A stretch of 64,000 nucleotides of DNA, from assembly GCF_004339565.1 (NCBI RefSeq), contig NZ_SMFZ01000001.1, forward strand, positions 3,534,001 to 3,598,000, given 5' to 3'. This stretch comes from Pseudonocardia endophytica (GTDB lineage Bacteria; Actinomycetota; Actinomycetes; Mycobacteriales; Pseudonocardiaceae). A program made the position numbers and the translations under genes. This document shows, in pieces, positions 16,226 to 24,978 of the stretch (positions are counted from its first letter, which is position 1; each line of letters begins with the position of its first letter). The notes under the pieces are model-generated. The model had not been told where the DNA came from. It ran no database searches and saw only the letters and a program-made list of their open reading frames with translations.

Positions 16226-16557
16226 CCGTGCGCCCTCTCGACCCGCGCCCGCAGGCGCTCGGCGTCCGGGTCGATCGACCGGGCCGCGAACCGCACGTAC
16301 AGCGTGGTGATCAGGAACGTGCTGACGAACTGGCCCAGCCCGATCAGCAGGCCCACCGTGATCGTGCCGACCACCCGGGTCGACATGAACACCGGCGCGT
16401 AGCTCGCCAGCAGCACGTACGCCAGATACCAGGTCAGGAAGATGACCGTCATCGGGAAGACGTACCGGCGGATCCGTCCGCGGAACTCCCGGAACTCGTC
16501 GGAGGCCTGCACCTGCTGGTAGATGGTGCCGGCCGGGCCTTCCCGGACGCTGCTCAT
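16222..16557 (-). CDS. DUF485 family membrane protein, symporter partner
   Basis: 111 residues with two membrane helices (FPMTVIFLTWYLAYVLLASY and VGTITVGLLIGLGQFVSTFL) and the R..Y cytoplasmic end typical of DUF485 (YVRFAARSIDPDAERLRA). DUF485 proteins are encoded directly upstream of ActP-type symporters in many bacteria and are thought to assist them. ATG 16557 (MSSVREG) is chosen over an upstream extension rich in Gly/Arg. Its stop overlaps the symporter ATG. A 155-base gap upstream contains a small ACCCC-N6-GGGGT dyad (16626-16641) that could be a regulator site. Confidence 0.9.
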   Translation of the reverse strand: MSSVREGPAGTIYQQVQASDEFREFRGRIRRYVFPMTVIFLTWYLAYVLLASYAPVFMSTRVVGTITVGLLIGLGQFVSTFLITTLYVRFAARSIDPDAERLRARVERAHG

Positions 16558-16712
16558 GGCCCGATCACCGCAACCCTTCGTCGTCGGCCCCCGCTCACGA
16601 CCGAGGGTCCCCCACGTCAACGAGCACCCCGATACGGGGGTATTGGGCAGACGATTTCCTGAACAATGTCCGACCGTACGGCGTAGTCGCCGGTCACCAC
16701 GGGTGACGAGCC

Positions 16713-18461
16713 TCAGACGCGGTCGTCCAGACGGTCACGGCTGAGCCCCAGACGCTCCGGCGCGTGGAGCCGCAGGAGTAACTGTCCGGCGTCGTCCTTG
16801 CGCCGCTTCCGCGTCGCCAGGCTGACCACGACCATCACCAGGAACGCCAGGGGGACACTGACGATCGCCGGGCGGTAGAGCAGGACGTCCACCGCGGAGT
16901 CACCGCTGATCGGGAGCGCGAGGCTCGTCAGCACCGCCAGCGCCGACGTCACGCCGCCGGCCAGCACCCCGCTGATCGCGCCCGCGTCGGTCAGGCCACG
17001 CCACCAGATACCGAGCACGAGGAGCGGGCAGAACGTGGACGCAGCGACCGCGAACACCAGTGCCACGGCCTCGGCGAAGTTCAGCCCGGTCGGGATCAGC
17101 GCGATCGTCACCGGGATCACCCCCGCGAGCACCGTGGCCAGCGGGAACCCCTGGAGACCGCCGACCCGCACCCGCCGCGGCATCATGTCGGTCACCACGA
17201 CGCTGGCCAGGCTGACCAGCAGGCCGGACGATGTGGACAGGAACGCCGCCCACGCCCCGGCCGCGACGATGCCGCCGACGACCGCCCCGACCACCCCGGA
17301 ACCGAGCACGGACGTCGGCAGCAGCAGCACCGCGGCGTCGTTGCGGCCGCTGACCAGCAGTTCCGGCGTGTAGAAGCGGGACAGCACACCGAGCAGCGTC
17401 ACCAGCAGATAGAAGCCGCCGAGCATGGCCAGCACGACGACGGCGCTGCGGCGGGCGGCCCTGCCGTCGGAGTTCGTGTAGAAGCGGCCGAGCACGTGCG
17501 GCAGACCCATCGTGCCCAGGAACGTGGCGAGGATCAGCGAGTACGTGGACAGCAGCTGGTGCGGCTCGGAACCGCCGAACGGCTGCAGCCAGCCCGCGTC
17601 GTCGGTCGGGGCGCCCTTCGTGACCGGGACCGGCGCGCCCTGGCGGAAGTCGAGCTCGGTTCCCGTCGCGACGCTGTGCTGGCTTCCCGCGACCCACCGC
17701 TGCGGGCCGTCGACGGGTTGCCCGTCGACCGTGCCCCTGGCCTCGACGTCGACGGCGAGACGGACCTCGAGCACGACCGGCGTCTGCACCGTGACGGTCG
17801 TCTGGTCCCGGAACTGCGGGGGCTCGTCCCGCTCGAACGTGTGCTGGGTGCCGAACAGCGCGACCAGCCCGATGATCACCGGGATCGCCACGGCGGTCAG
17901 CTTGAGCCAGTACTGGAACGCCTGGACGAACGTCACCGACCGCATGCCGCCGAGCGCCACCGTCGCCACCACGATCACACCGGCCGCGGCCGAGCCGATC
18001 CACATCGGCAGGCCGGTCACGATGTGCACCGTCAGGCCGGCGCCCTGGAGCTGCGGGAGCAGGTAGAGCCAGCCGATGACCAGCACGAACCCGGTGCAGA
18101 CCTTGCGCAGCACCGGTGAGTTCAGACGGGCGTCGGCGAAGTCCGGGACGGTGTAGGCACCGGAGCGGCGCAGCGGCGCGGCGACGAACAGCAGCAGCGC
18201 GAGGTACCCGGCCGTGTACCCGACCGGGTACCAGAGCGCGTCGACGCCGTCGACGAGGATCAGTCCGGCGATGCCGAGGAACGACGCGGCGGACAGGTAC
18301 TCCCCGGAGATCGCCCCGGCGTTCAGCCGCGACGGCACCGAGCGGGACGCGACGAGGAAGTCCGAGGTCATGCGCGTGCGGTGACCGATGGAGCCGATCA
18401 CCGCGGACGCGATGGCGACCAGGGCGATGGCCGTCAGCGACGCGATGGCCGTCGTACTCAC
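16713..18461 (-). CDS. Second sodium/solute symporter (carboxylate type)
   Basis: 582 residues, SSS family, paralogue of the symporter at 14330: SGEYLSAASFLGIAGLILVD, YTVPDFADARL, PQLQGAGLTV and GGMRSVTFVQAFQYWLKL correspond to the same motifs. A hydrophilic insertion of about 90 residues (roughly 205-295: FERDEPPQFRDQTTVTVQ onward) interrupts the helices and would lie outside the membrane; the first symporter lacks it. GTG 18461 starts VSTTAIASLTAIAL; it is 16 bases after the upstream gene, so the two are cotranscribed. Acetate or pyruvate uptake is the likely role by family. Confidence 0.9.
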   Translation of the reverse strand: MSTTAIASLTAIALVAIASAVIGSIGHRTRMTSDFLVASRSVPSRLNAGAISGEYLSAASFLGIAGLILVDGVDALWYPVGYTAGYLALLLFVAAPLRRSGAYTVPDFADARLNSPVLRKVCTGFVLVIGWLYLLPQLQGAGLTVHIVTGLPMWIGSAAAGVIVVATVALGGMRSVTFVQAFQYWLKLTAVAIPVIIGLVALFGTQHTFERDEPPQFRDQTTVTVQTPVVLEVRLAVDVEARGTVDGQPVDGPQRWVAGSQHSVATGTELDFRQGAPVPVTKGAPTDDAGWLQPFGGSEPHQLLSTYSLILATFLGTMGLPHVLGRFYTNSDGRAARRSAVVVLAMLGGFYLLVTLLGVLSRFYTPELLVSGRNDAAVLLLPTSVLGSGVVGAVVGGIVAAGAWAAFLSTSSGLLVSLASVVVTDMMPRRVRVGGLQGFPLATVLAGVIPVTIALIPTGLNFAEAVALVFAVAASTFCPLLVLGIWWRGLTDAGAISGVLAGGVTSALAVLTSLALPISGDSAVDVLLYRPAIVSVPLAFLVMVVVSLATRKRRKDDAGQLLLRLHAPERLGLSRDRLDDRV

Positions 18462-18477
18462 GGGCGACCCGGTGCCG

Positions 18478-19812
18478 TCACCGGTCCTGCACCTCCTGCA
18501 TGAAGTCCTGCTCGGCGTGCTCCGCGGAACCGACGAACCACCAACCGAGCAGGAGCAGGAACGGGTAGGTGAGGAAGCCGAGCAGCAACCACGGCAGCCG
18601 GATCCCGAACAGCGAGACCTCGCCGATCGACGGGAACGCCGCGAACAGGGCGGGCATCACGAACAGCCCCAACAGCGCGACGCCGCCGACCTGCAGCGAG
18701 ATGCGCAGCTGCGTGCTCACCAGCTGGGACCGCAGCATCGAACCGACCGGACCGGGATCCTGCACGTCGACGACACCGCGGACGGACTGGGCGACGGTCC
18801 GCCGCTCGGACAGCACGATGCGCTTCCGCTTTCCCTGCGGCGCCGAGTCGAGGTCCGGGCACTCCGGACGGGCGTCCTCGTCGACGTCCGGCTCCTGCTC
18901 GACGTCGGTCGTGGCGCCCGCGAAGCGACGGGGCCGGACGCCGGTGTGCGGGTTCGGGGACGGCGCCTCCATCGGAGGCGGCGCCGGCACCGGCGGCTCG
19001 TCCAGGCCGGGGGCGCGCCAGATCACCTCGGTGTCCCCGGTCAGGCCGGTCGGCGCGAGGTCGTCCAGGTCGTCGTCGAGATCGTCGTCCTCGTCGTCGT
19101 ACGGGTAGTCCTCGACGACGCGTTCGGGTGCGACGACGCCCGCGGCGCGGGTCCCGTTCGAGCCGGCCGCCCACAGCGCGGGGACGATGCGGGTCTCCGG
19201 CTCGATGTCGTCGACGCCGTCGGCGCCGGTCGTGCCGCCGGGCCGGTCGAGCGTCCATCCCGCACCCGGCACACGGCGCGGAAGGCCCGCCGGCGGCCAC
19301 TGCTTGGGCGGGGTGGGCGGCGGTGCGGTCCTGGCGGGGTCCGCGACGGGCCCGCGGGGCTCCGGCGAGGACGCCGCGGGGCCCGGCATCCGGAACGGAC
19401 CCTCCGGGAACGACGACGCGTCCGGTTCCTCCCGCATGCCGTCCGGCGCGTAGGGATCGGGCACGCGGGTCGAGCGACGGCGCGGCGTGCCCCCCGTCGC
19501 GGTCACCGCACGCGGGGGTGGCGTCCCGTCCGGCGGTGGGTCCCCGTCGTCCCCCGGTGCGGTCCGGGCGCGGTCGCTGCGGCTGTGCCGTCCGGTCTCG
19601 TTGCCCCCCTTGGCGGCGATCCGCCGCTGGATCTCCTGCTGCACCCACCCGGCGTCACCCGCGCCGGCGTTCCTGTTGCCGTCGGAGTGGGCCCGAGGGC
19701 GGGGTGGCGAGGCGTCCGGGCCGAACACGGGAGCGCCGACGGCGCCATCGCCGTCGGCGTCGTCCGCCCCACCCACCGACGGCGACGCGGCGCCGTCGGT
19801 GTGCGTACTCAT
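18478..19812 (-). CDS. Symporter-associated membrane protein with long acidic/Pro-rich N-terminal region
   Basis: 444 residues. About 360 residues at the N-terminus are disordered, rich in Pro, Asp, Arg and Gly, with an Asp run (DDEDDDLDDDLDDL). The last 80 residues have two membrane helices (ISLQVGGVALLGLFVMPALF and LPWLLLGFLTYPFLLLLGWW) and the motif GSAEHAEQDFMQEVQ, a DUF485-like arrangement. By position it is the partner of the symporter at 16713, as the small DUF485 protein is of the other one. ATG 19812 overlaps the response-regulator stop (ATGA). The long N-terminal region is unlike classical DUF485 proteins and has no recognisable domain. Confidence 0.75.
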   Translation of the reverse strand: MSTHTDGAASPSVGGADDADGDGAVGAPVFGPDASPPRPRAHSDGNRNAGAGDAGWVQQEIQRRIAAKGGNETGRHSRSDRARTAPGDDGDPPPDGTPPPRAVTATGGTPRRRSTRVPDPYAPDGMREEPDASSFPEGPFRMPGPAASSPEPRGPVADPARTAPPPTPPKQWPPAGLPRRVPGAGWTLDRPGGTTGADGVDDIEPETRIVPALWAAGSNGTRAAGVVAPERVVEDYPYDDEDDDLDDDLDDLAPTGLTGDTEVIWRAPGLDEPPVPAPPPMEAPSPNPHTGVRPRRFAGATTDVEQEPDVDEDARPECPDLDSAPQGKRKRIVLSERRTVAQSVRGVVDVQDPGPVGSMLRSQLVSTQLRISLQVGGVALLGLFVMPALFAAFPSIGEVSLFGIRLPWLLLGFLTYPFLLLLGWWFVGSAEHAEQDFMQEVQDR

Positions 19813-20696
19813 CTCTGGCTCCACGCCTGCTTCGTCGCCCGGACCAGACGGTCCTTCAGCTCACGGGTGTGCCGGCGGCTGACCGGCAGCTCGGCGGTCT
19901 CCGGCCCGGACCCGATCCGGACGACGTACCCGGACCCGGCCAGCCGCAGCTCGGTGACCAGCGGCAACGCGACCAGGAACGAGCGGTGGATGCGCACGAA
20001 CCCGGCGTCGCGCCACCGCTCCTCGAGCACCGACAGCGGGATCCGGACGAGGTGGCTGCCGTCGGTGGTGTGCAGGCGGGCGTAGTCGCCCTGCGCCTCG
20101 ACATAGCGAACGGCGGAGCGCGGAACCAGCTTCGTGGTGCCGGCCAGCTCGACCGGGATCACCTCGTCGTCGTTCGCATCGTCGCGGATCGGCTCGACCG
20201 GGGCGGCCGACGACCGCGAGGACACGATCCGGTCCAGAGCGGCCGACAGACGCTCCGTACGCAGCGGCTTGAGCAGGTAGTCCTTCGCGCCGATCTCGTA
20301 GGCGTCGACGGCGCGGTCGTCGTGCGCGGTCACGAACACGACGTCCGGGCGGATGGTCATCCCGGACAGCACGCGGGCGAGCTCGAGACCGTCGAGCCCC
20401 GGCATCCGGATGTCCAGGAAGACCACGTCGATGTCGGTGTGCTCGGCGACGTCGGTGCCGGTCGACGGCAGCTCGCCCCCACCGGCCTGCAGGCGCGAGC
20501 CCGCACCCCCGGCACCACGTTGGCGGCTGTTCAGGATGCGCAACGCCTCGGTCGACTCGGATGCGGTCAGGACGGTGCGGACGCGCGGGTCCTCACCCAA
20601 CAGGAAGGCGATCTCCTCGAGAGCGGGCTGCTCGTCGTCCACCGCGAGCACGACCAAGCCCCGAGTGGTGTCGTTGCTGTCCACGATCTCCCTCAT
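19809..20696 (-). CDS. LytTR-family response regulator
   Basis: 295 residues: receiver domain (about 12-150) then a LytTR DNA-binding domain (about 185-290). The phospho-acceptor is Asp95 in VVFLDIRMPG; receiver Lys is in KDYLLKPLRTE. An insertion of roughly 25 residues (RGAGGAGSRLQAGGGELPST) sits just before the phospho-acceptor strand. LytTR hallmarks are RYVEAQGDYARLHT and GFVRIHRSFLVAL. It overlaps the transporter-partner gene, so it very likely controls the symporter operon. Its cognate kinase is probably the LytS-type protein at 21844-23058. Start ATG 20696; a GTG four codons in is possible. Confidence 0.92.
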   Translation of the reverse strand: MREIVDSNDTTRGLVVLAVDDEQPALEEIAFLLGEDPRVRTVLTASESTEALRILNSRQRGAGGAGSRLQAGGGELPSTGTDVAEHTDIDVVFLDIRMPGLDGLELARVLSGMTIRPDVVFVTAHDDRAVDAYEIGAKDYLLKPLRTERLSAALDRIVSSRSSAAPVEPIRDDANDDEVIPVELAGTTKLVPRSAVRYVEAQGDYARLHTTDGSHLVRIPLSVLEERWRDAGFVRIHRSFLVALPLVTELRLAGSGYVVRIGSGPETAELPVSRRHTRELKDRLVRATKQAWSQR

Positions 20697-20876
20697 CCTG
20701 CGTCCGGCTCGGGCGACGGGAGCGACCTCGATGATCGCTCCGGCGCCGGAACCATGGTGACGTGCATTCGCCCGGAGTGCCAGGGCATGAACCTGATCAG
20801 TGACCGGTCCGGCACGGAGCGCCAACGGTTCGTGTCGATGCGCAGCTCAGCGGGCTCCGTGCTCCACACGGCCGTC

Positions 20877-21752
20877 TCACAACCCGAACCGGGCCCACGC
20901 GGACCGGATCTCCACTGCGGACAGTGCGTCCTGCGCCCATCCGGCGGACGCGCCCGCGGCGGGCGACCCGACGCCGAGGCGGGCCAGGAGCGGCCTGCGG
21001 CTCTCGACGGGCCGGGCCTCGGCGTCCGGGAACCGCTCGGCCAGCACGGCGCGAGCCGTCCCCAGCCCGTCCACCAGTCCCAGCTCGAGCGCGCGCCGCC
21101 CGAGCCACACCTCGCCGTCGAACAGCTCGGTGTCGCCGGGCTTCAGACGGTCCCCGCGACGCTCGCGGACCCAGTCCGCGAACTGGGTGTGCAGCTGGTC
21201 CTGCAGCCCGCGCAGCCAGGTCACGTCCTCGGTCTTCTCCGGCTGGAACGGGTCGAGGCGGGACTTCGACCCGCCGGCGGTGTAGAGCCTCCGCTCGATA
21301 CCGAACCGTTCGATCAGGCCGTCCAGTCCGAAGCCCTGGCTGATCACGCCGATCGACCCGACGATCGACGTCGGATGCGCGTAGATCTCGTCCGCGGCGC
21401 AGGCCAGCCAGTACCCGCCGGATGCGGCCACGTCCTCGCAGAACGCGAGTACCGGCACGTCGCGCTCCGCGGCGAGCGCCCGGATCCGGTCGCCGATCAG
21501 CGCGGACTGCGTCGGCGACCCGCCCGGGGAGTTGACCAGCAGCGCGACGGCGGACAGCCCGGCGGGTGCGAACGCCCGTTCCAGCACCTTCTCCAGGTTC
21601 GCCGCGTTCAGGACCGACCGCGGGACGGGTGCCGGATGCGGGCTGATCACCCCGTGCAGGCGGACGAGCGACACGACGGGACCGGACGCGGACTCCCCCA
21701 GCCGTCCGGGCAGACGGGAGCTCAGTGCGCCCGGGACGCGCAGGACATCCAT
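20877..21752 (-). CDS. sppA: S49 family peptidase (SppA-like)
   Basis: 291 residues, the short single-domain form of signal peptide peptidase A. The catalytic Ser111 is in AASGGYWLAC and the Lys163 in SKSRLDPF, 52 residues apart, as in bacterial SppA. LLVNSPGGSPTQSALI and SIVGSIGVISQGFG are the other family motifs. There is no clear membrane anchor in the first 40 residues, unlike classical SppA. It would degrade cleaved signal peptides or act on membrane-bound fragments. It lies between the kinase and response-regulator genes but with larger gaps (91 and 180 bases), so it may be a separate unit. Confidence 0.92.
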   Translation of the reverse strand: MDVLRVPGALSSRLPGRLGESASGPVVSLVRLHGVISPHPAPVPRSVLNAANLEKVLERAFAPAGLSAVALLVNSPGGSPTQSALIGDRIRALAAERDVPVLAFCEDVAASGGYWLACAADEIYAHPTSIVGSIGVISQGFGLDGLIERFGIERRLYTAGGSKSRLDPFQPEKTEDVTWLRGLQDQLHTQFADWVRERRGDRLKPGDTELFDGEVWLGRRALELGLVDGLGTARAVLAERFPDAEARPVESRRPLLARLGVGSPAAGASAGWAQDALSAVEIRSAWARFGL

Positions 21753-21843
21753 GGCATGCCACCGTACGCGCGCGCGGTCCGTGACGGCGCCCGACCGGAT
21801 CGGCAGAGCCCACGCCGTCGCAGGTCACCCGGTCGGTGGAGCG

Positions 21844-23058
21844 TCAGGCGCGGATGCCCGCACGGAACTTCGGCACCCGCAGCGTGATCTTCATACCTTC
21901 GCCGATCGCGGTGTCGACGACCAGGCCGAAGTTGTCACCGAACGCGGAGCGCATCCGGTCGTCGACGTTGCCGAGCCCGACGTGCGCGCCGGACAGGTGC
22001 GCGTCGTCCAGGTCCTCGTTCAGCCGGTCCGGGTCCATGCCGACGCCGTCGTCCTCGACGACGATCACGCACTCGGTACCCGCGTTCTCCGCCCGGATGG
22101 TGATCGTGCCGCCGTTCGGCTTGCCGGACAGGCCGTGCCGCACGGCGTTCTCGACGAGCGGCTGCAGCGCGAGGAACGGCAGGACGACGTTGAGCACCTC
22201 GCTGTCGATCTGCAGGCGGATGTTCAGCCGGTTGCCGAACCGCGCCTTCTCCAGGCGGATGTAGCGGTTGATGTTGTCCAGCTCGTCGGTCAGCGTCGTG
22301 TACTCGCCGGCCGAGCGGAACGAGTAGCGGGTGAAGTCGGCGAACTCGATCAGCAGCTCGCGGGCCCGGTTCGGGTCGGTGCGGATGAACGACGCGATCG
22401 TGGTCAGCGCGTTGTAGACGAAGTGCGGCGAGATCTGGGCCCGCAGCGCGCGGACCTCGGCCCGGTTCAGCCGCTCGCGGGAGTCGTCCAGCTCGGCCAG
22501 CTCCAGCTGGCCGGAGACGTAGCGCGCGACCTCGGCCGTCGTCCGCAGTACCGGAGGACCCGCCGTCGACGGCGTGAGCGCGGCCAGCGTGCCGATGATG
22601 TTGCCGTCGCTCTCCAGCGGGACGACGACGATGCCGCGCACGTCGCATCCGGGCTGGTTGCAGCGGATCGCGGTGTGGCTCATCAGCTGCTGGCGGCCGG
22701 TGGACACGACCGTGTCCGCGACGGCCTCCACGTCCGGCTTGTGCTGGTCGGCGCCGCCGTCCCAGCCCAGAACCGTGCACCGCGCGTCGGTCATCGCGAG
22801 CGCAGTCGTGTCCACCAGCTGGCGCAGGTACGGCAGCGCCTGCGACGCGGAGTGCGGGGACAGCCCCTCGCGCAGCACCGGCGCCGCGAGCGCGACGGTG
22901 TGCAACGTGGAGAACGTCGCCTTCTCCAGCGGCGACGACGCGTTGTTGCGCTTCGTGCGCCGCGACCACAACAGGAACGCGACGATCGCGGCGAGCGCCA
23001 CGACGGCGATGACCGTCACGGCGGTCGCCGGCGACACCAGGACCTGCGCGAGCAGCAC
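21844..23058 (-). CDS. LytS-type sensor histidine kinase with GAF domain
   Basis: 404 residues: one N-terminal membrane helix (VTVIAVVALAAIVAFLLW), a GAF-like domain (about 65-180, with NQPGCDVRGIVVVPLES), a His_kinase domain with phospho-acceptor His212 in QISPHFVYNALTT, and a HATPase domain (LQPLVENAVRHGL, VEDDGVGM). This is the LytS/YehU class that always pairs with LytTR regulators; the one at 19809 is the natural partner. Unlike LytS it has only one membrane segment, so it probably senses through GAF. GTG 23058 begins three bases after the glycosylase stop. Confidence 0.92.
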   Translation of the reverse strand: MLLAQVLVSPATAVTVIAVVALAAIVAFLLWSRRTKRNNASSPLEKATFSTLHTVALAAPVLREGLSPHSASQALPYLRQLVDTTALAMTDARCTVLGWDGGADQHKPDVEAVADTVVSTGRQQLMSHTAIRCNQPGCDVRGIVVVPLESDGNIIGTLAALTPSTAGPPVLRTTAEVARYVSGQLELAELDDSRERLNRAEVRALRAQISPHFVYNALTTIASFIRTDPNRARELLIEFADFTRYSFRSAGEYTTLTDELDNINRYIRLEKARFGNRLNIRLQIDSEVLNVVLPFLALQPLVENAVRHGLSGKPNGGTITIRAENAGTECVIVVEDDGVGMDPDRLNEDLDDAHLSGAHVGLGNVDDRMRSAFGDNFGLVVDTAIGEGMKITLRVPKFRAGIRA

Positions 23059-23061
23059 CGG

Positions 23062-23937
23062 CTACCTCACCAGCCGGGACAGGCGCCGGTCGGCGAGCGG
23101 TCTACCGCCGGTCTGGCAGGTCGGGCAGTACTGGAACGAGCGGTCCGCGAACGACACCTCGCGGACCACGTCGCCGCAGACCGGGCAGGGCAGGCCGGTG
23201 CGGGCGTGCACCCGCATGCCGGAGCGCTTCTCGCCCTTCAGCGACGCGGCGCCCTGCCCGACCGAGCGCTCCACGGCGTCGGTGAGCACGGCGTGCATCG
23301 TCTCGGCCAGCACGTCGAGCTCGGCCTCCTTGAGTTTGGACGCCGTCGCGTACGGGGACAGCTTCGCGGTGTGCAGGATCTCGTCGGAGTAGGCGTTGCC
23401 GATCCCGGCGATCGTCTGCTGGTCGGTGAGCACGGTCTTGAGCCGTCGTGTGTCGCCGGCGAAGATCTCGCCGAGCCGCGCCCGTCCGATCTCCAGCGCG
23501 TCCGGACCGAGCCGCGCGATACCCGGTACCTCGGCCGGGTCCCGCACCAGGTACACGGCCAGGCGCTTCTGTGTGCCCTGCTCGGTGAGGTCGAAGCCGG
23601 GCCCGCCGACGGAGTCCAGATGCACCCGCAGCTGCAACGGGCCGCGGCCCGGCTTCGGTGGTGTGGTGGACGCCGTGTCGTGCCAGCGCAGCCAGCCCGC
23701 CCGGGACAGGTGGGTGATCAGGTGCAGCGGCTCGTCCGGGCGGTCGGCGAACTCCACCGACAGGAACTTGGCGTACCGCGAGGCACCGGTGACGACCCGC
23801 CCGACGAGCGACTGTGGCGTCGGGTCGAACGTCTTGAGCGCGCTCATGCTCGCCACGTCGACGCGCGCGACCGGACGGTAGATCGCGTGTTCGCGCAGGT
23901 GGTGGGCCAGTGCCTCGACCTCGGGCAGTTCGGGCAT
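23062..23937 (-). CDS. Fpg/Nei family DNA glycosylase
   Basis: 291 residues. The N-terminal MPELPEVEAL supplies the catalytic Pro2 and Glu3 of this base-excision repair family; H2TH motif region is GIGNAYSDEILH; the C-terminal zinc finger is CPVCGDVV...YCPTCQ. It removes oxidised bases and cuts the strand by beta/delta elimination. The sequence is closer to the actinobacterial second Fpg-type paralogue than to canonical MutM (for example SALKTFDPTPQSLVGR), so I leave the symbol blank. It overlaps no neighbour, but stop-start gaps of 1-3 bases on both sides make it part of an operon. Confidence 0.93.
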   Translation of the reverse strand: MPELPEVEALAHHLREHAIYRPVARVDVASMSALKTFDPTPQSLVGRVVTGASRYAKFLSVEFADRPDEPLHLITHLSRAGWLRWHDTASTTPPKPGRGPLQLRVHLDSVGGPGFDLTEQGTQKRLAVYLVRDPAEVPGIARLGPDALEIGRARLGEIFAGDTRRLKTVLTDQQTIAGIGNAYSDEILHTAKLSPYATASKLKEAELDVLAETMHAVLTDAVERSVGQGAASLKGEKRSGMRVHARTGLPCPVCGDVVREVSFADRSFQYCPTCQTGGRPLADRRLSRLVR

Positions 23938-23938
23938 G

Positions 23939-24379
23939 TCAGTTGACCGGCTGCAGGGGGCTGTCGGCGTGTCCGGGCGTGGCGCGGGTGCGGAGGCTGC
24001 GCAGCACCACGCGGGTCTCCTCCCGTGCCGCCGCCTGGCCGCGGACCATGCCGGTCCAGTGCTCGGCGGGCAGGTCGTACCCGCCCTGGGTCTCGGCGAC
24101 GATCGTCCAGGGGCGGCGGAAGAACCAGCGGACCGGGAAGAACCCGACGATCACGATGATCGCCAGCCAGTAGAACCACGGCATGTAGACGTGCTCCGGG
24201 AGCCACACGAACACGACCACCCAGAACAGCACGAGCGACGACAGGATCAACACCATCGCGCCACGGCCGCCGTCGACGTCGTGCTCGAACTCGTCGCCCA
24301 TCGCCGGTGTCGACCACTCGATGTTCCGGCGGACCTGCCACTCCCTGTTGTCCGCCGCGATGACCGTCTTCGTCGCCAC
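23939..24379 (-). CDS. Small two-helix membrane protein, unknown
   Basis: 146 residues: a soluble N-terminus (DNREWQVRRNIEWSTPAMGD), two membrane helices (GAMVLILSSLVLFWVVVFVW and MPWFYWLAIIVIVGFFPVRW), then a cytoplasmic C-terminal domain (PWTIVAETQGGYDLPAEHW). GTG 24379 is preceded by GCGGAG at good spacing. One base separates it from the glycosylase gene. Homologous small proteins occur across actinobacteria, but I know no function. Confidence 0.85.
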   Translation of the reverse strand: MATKTVIAADNREWQVRRNIEWSTPAMGDEFEHDVDGGRGAMVLILSSLVLFWVVVFVWLPEHVYMPWFYWLAIIVIVGFFPVRWFFRRPWTIVAETQGGYDLPAEHWTGMVRGQAAAREETRVVLRSLRTRATPGHADSPLQPVN

Positions 24380-24441
24380 GTCTCCGCCCTCTGCCCGTGC
24401 CCGGGCGCCATGGTCCCACAACGCGCACCCGTTCCGAGTGA

Positions 24442-24957
24442 TCAGCAGGCCGGGTCGGCGGGACGACGCTCCTCGGCACCGGGGGCGAGCAGCTCGCTGC
24501 GGGTCAGCACGACGGGGTCGGGCCCGTCGTTGCGCATCTCGTACGGCGTGGCGTCGGCGACGTAGAAGCTGCGCTCCGGCGCGACCGGCGCGGGCGTGCA
24601 CGCGTCGCGCTGCACGACGGTGACCGTGCCGGAGCGGACGACGGAGATCACCGCGCCCGGGTGGGTGATCCAGCCGCTGCTCTGGCCGGGGGCGAGCGTC
24701 TCGGTACGCACCAGGAACTCGGCGGGCCCCGGCGTCCGGATCTCGACGGGCGCGTCCAGCGTCCCGCGGGCGTCCGACCCGGCGGCGGCCACCGGCACGG
24801 GTGGAGCGGGCTCCGGTGCGGCAGCGGCCGGAGGTCGTGGTGGCGGCGGCGCGTCGTCCTCGTGGCCGAGCTCGCCGGGCCGCGCGCAGCCGGCGGCGAA
24901 CGCCGTGACGACCAGGGCCAGCACCGCGGTCCGCACGACCGGTCGGGTCACCTCCAT
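24442..24957 (-). CDS. Cupin-like lipoprotein
   Basis: 171 residues with a lipoprotein signal (VLALVVTAFAAGC, lipobox Cys near residue 24), a Pro/Ala/Asp-rich spacer (about 30 residues), and a C-terminal beta-rich domain (LAPGQSSGWITHPGAVISVV; SFYVADATPYEMRNDGPDPV) that resembles a cupin: it has the single histidine HP and no full metal site. It follows the P450 gene by 21 bases on the same strand and may be expressed with it. The substrate or ligand is unknown. Confidence 0.8.
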   Translation of the reverse strand: MEVTRPVVRTAVLALVVTAFAAGCARPGELGHEDDAPPPPRPPAAAAPEPAPPVPVAAAGSDARGTLDAPVEIRTPGPAEFLVRTETLAPGQSSGWITHPGAVISVVRSGTVTVVQRDACTPAPVAPERSFYVADATPYEMRNDGPDPVVLTRSELLAPGAEERRPADPAC

Positions 24958-24978
24958 GGGGCGGAGGCTACGGCGGGC

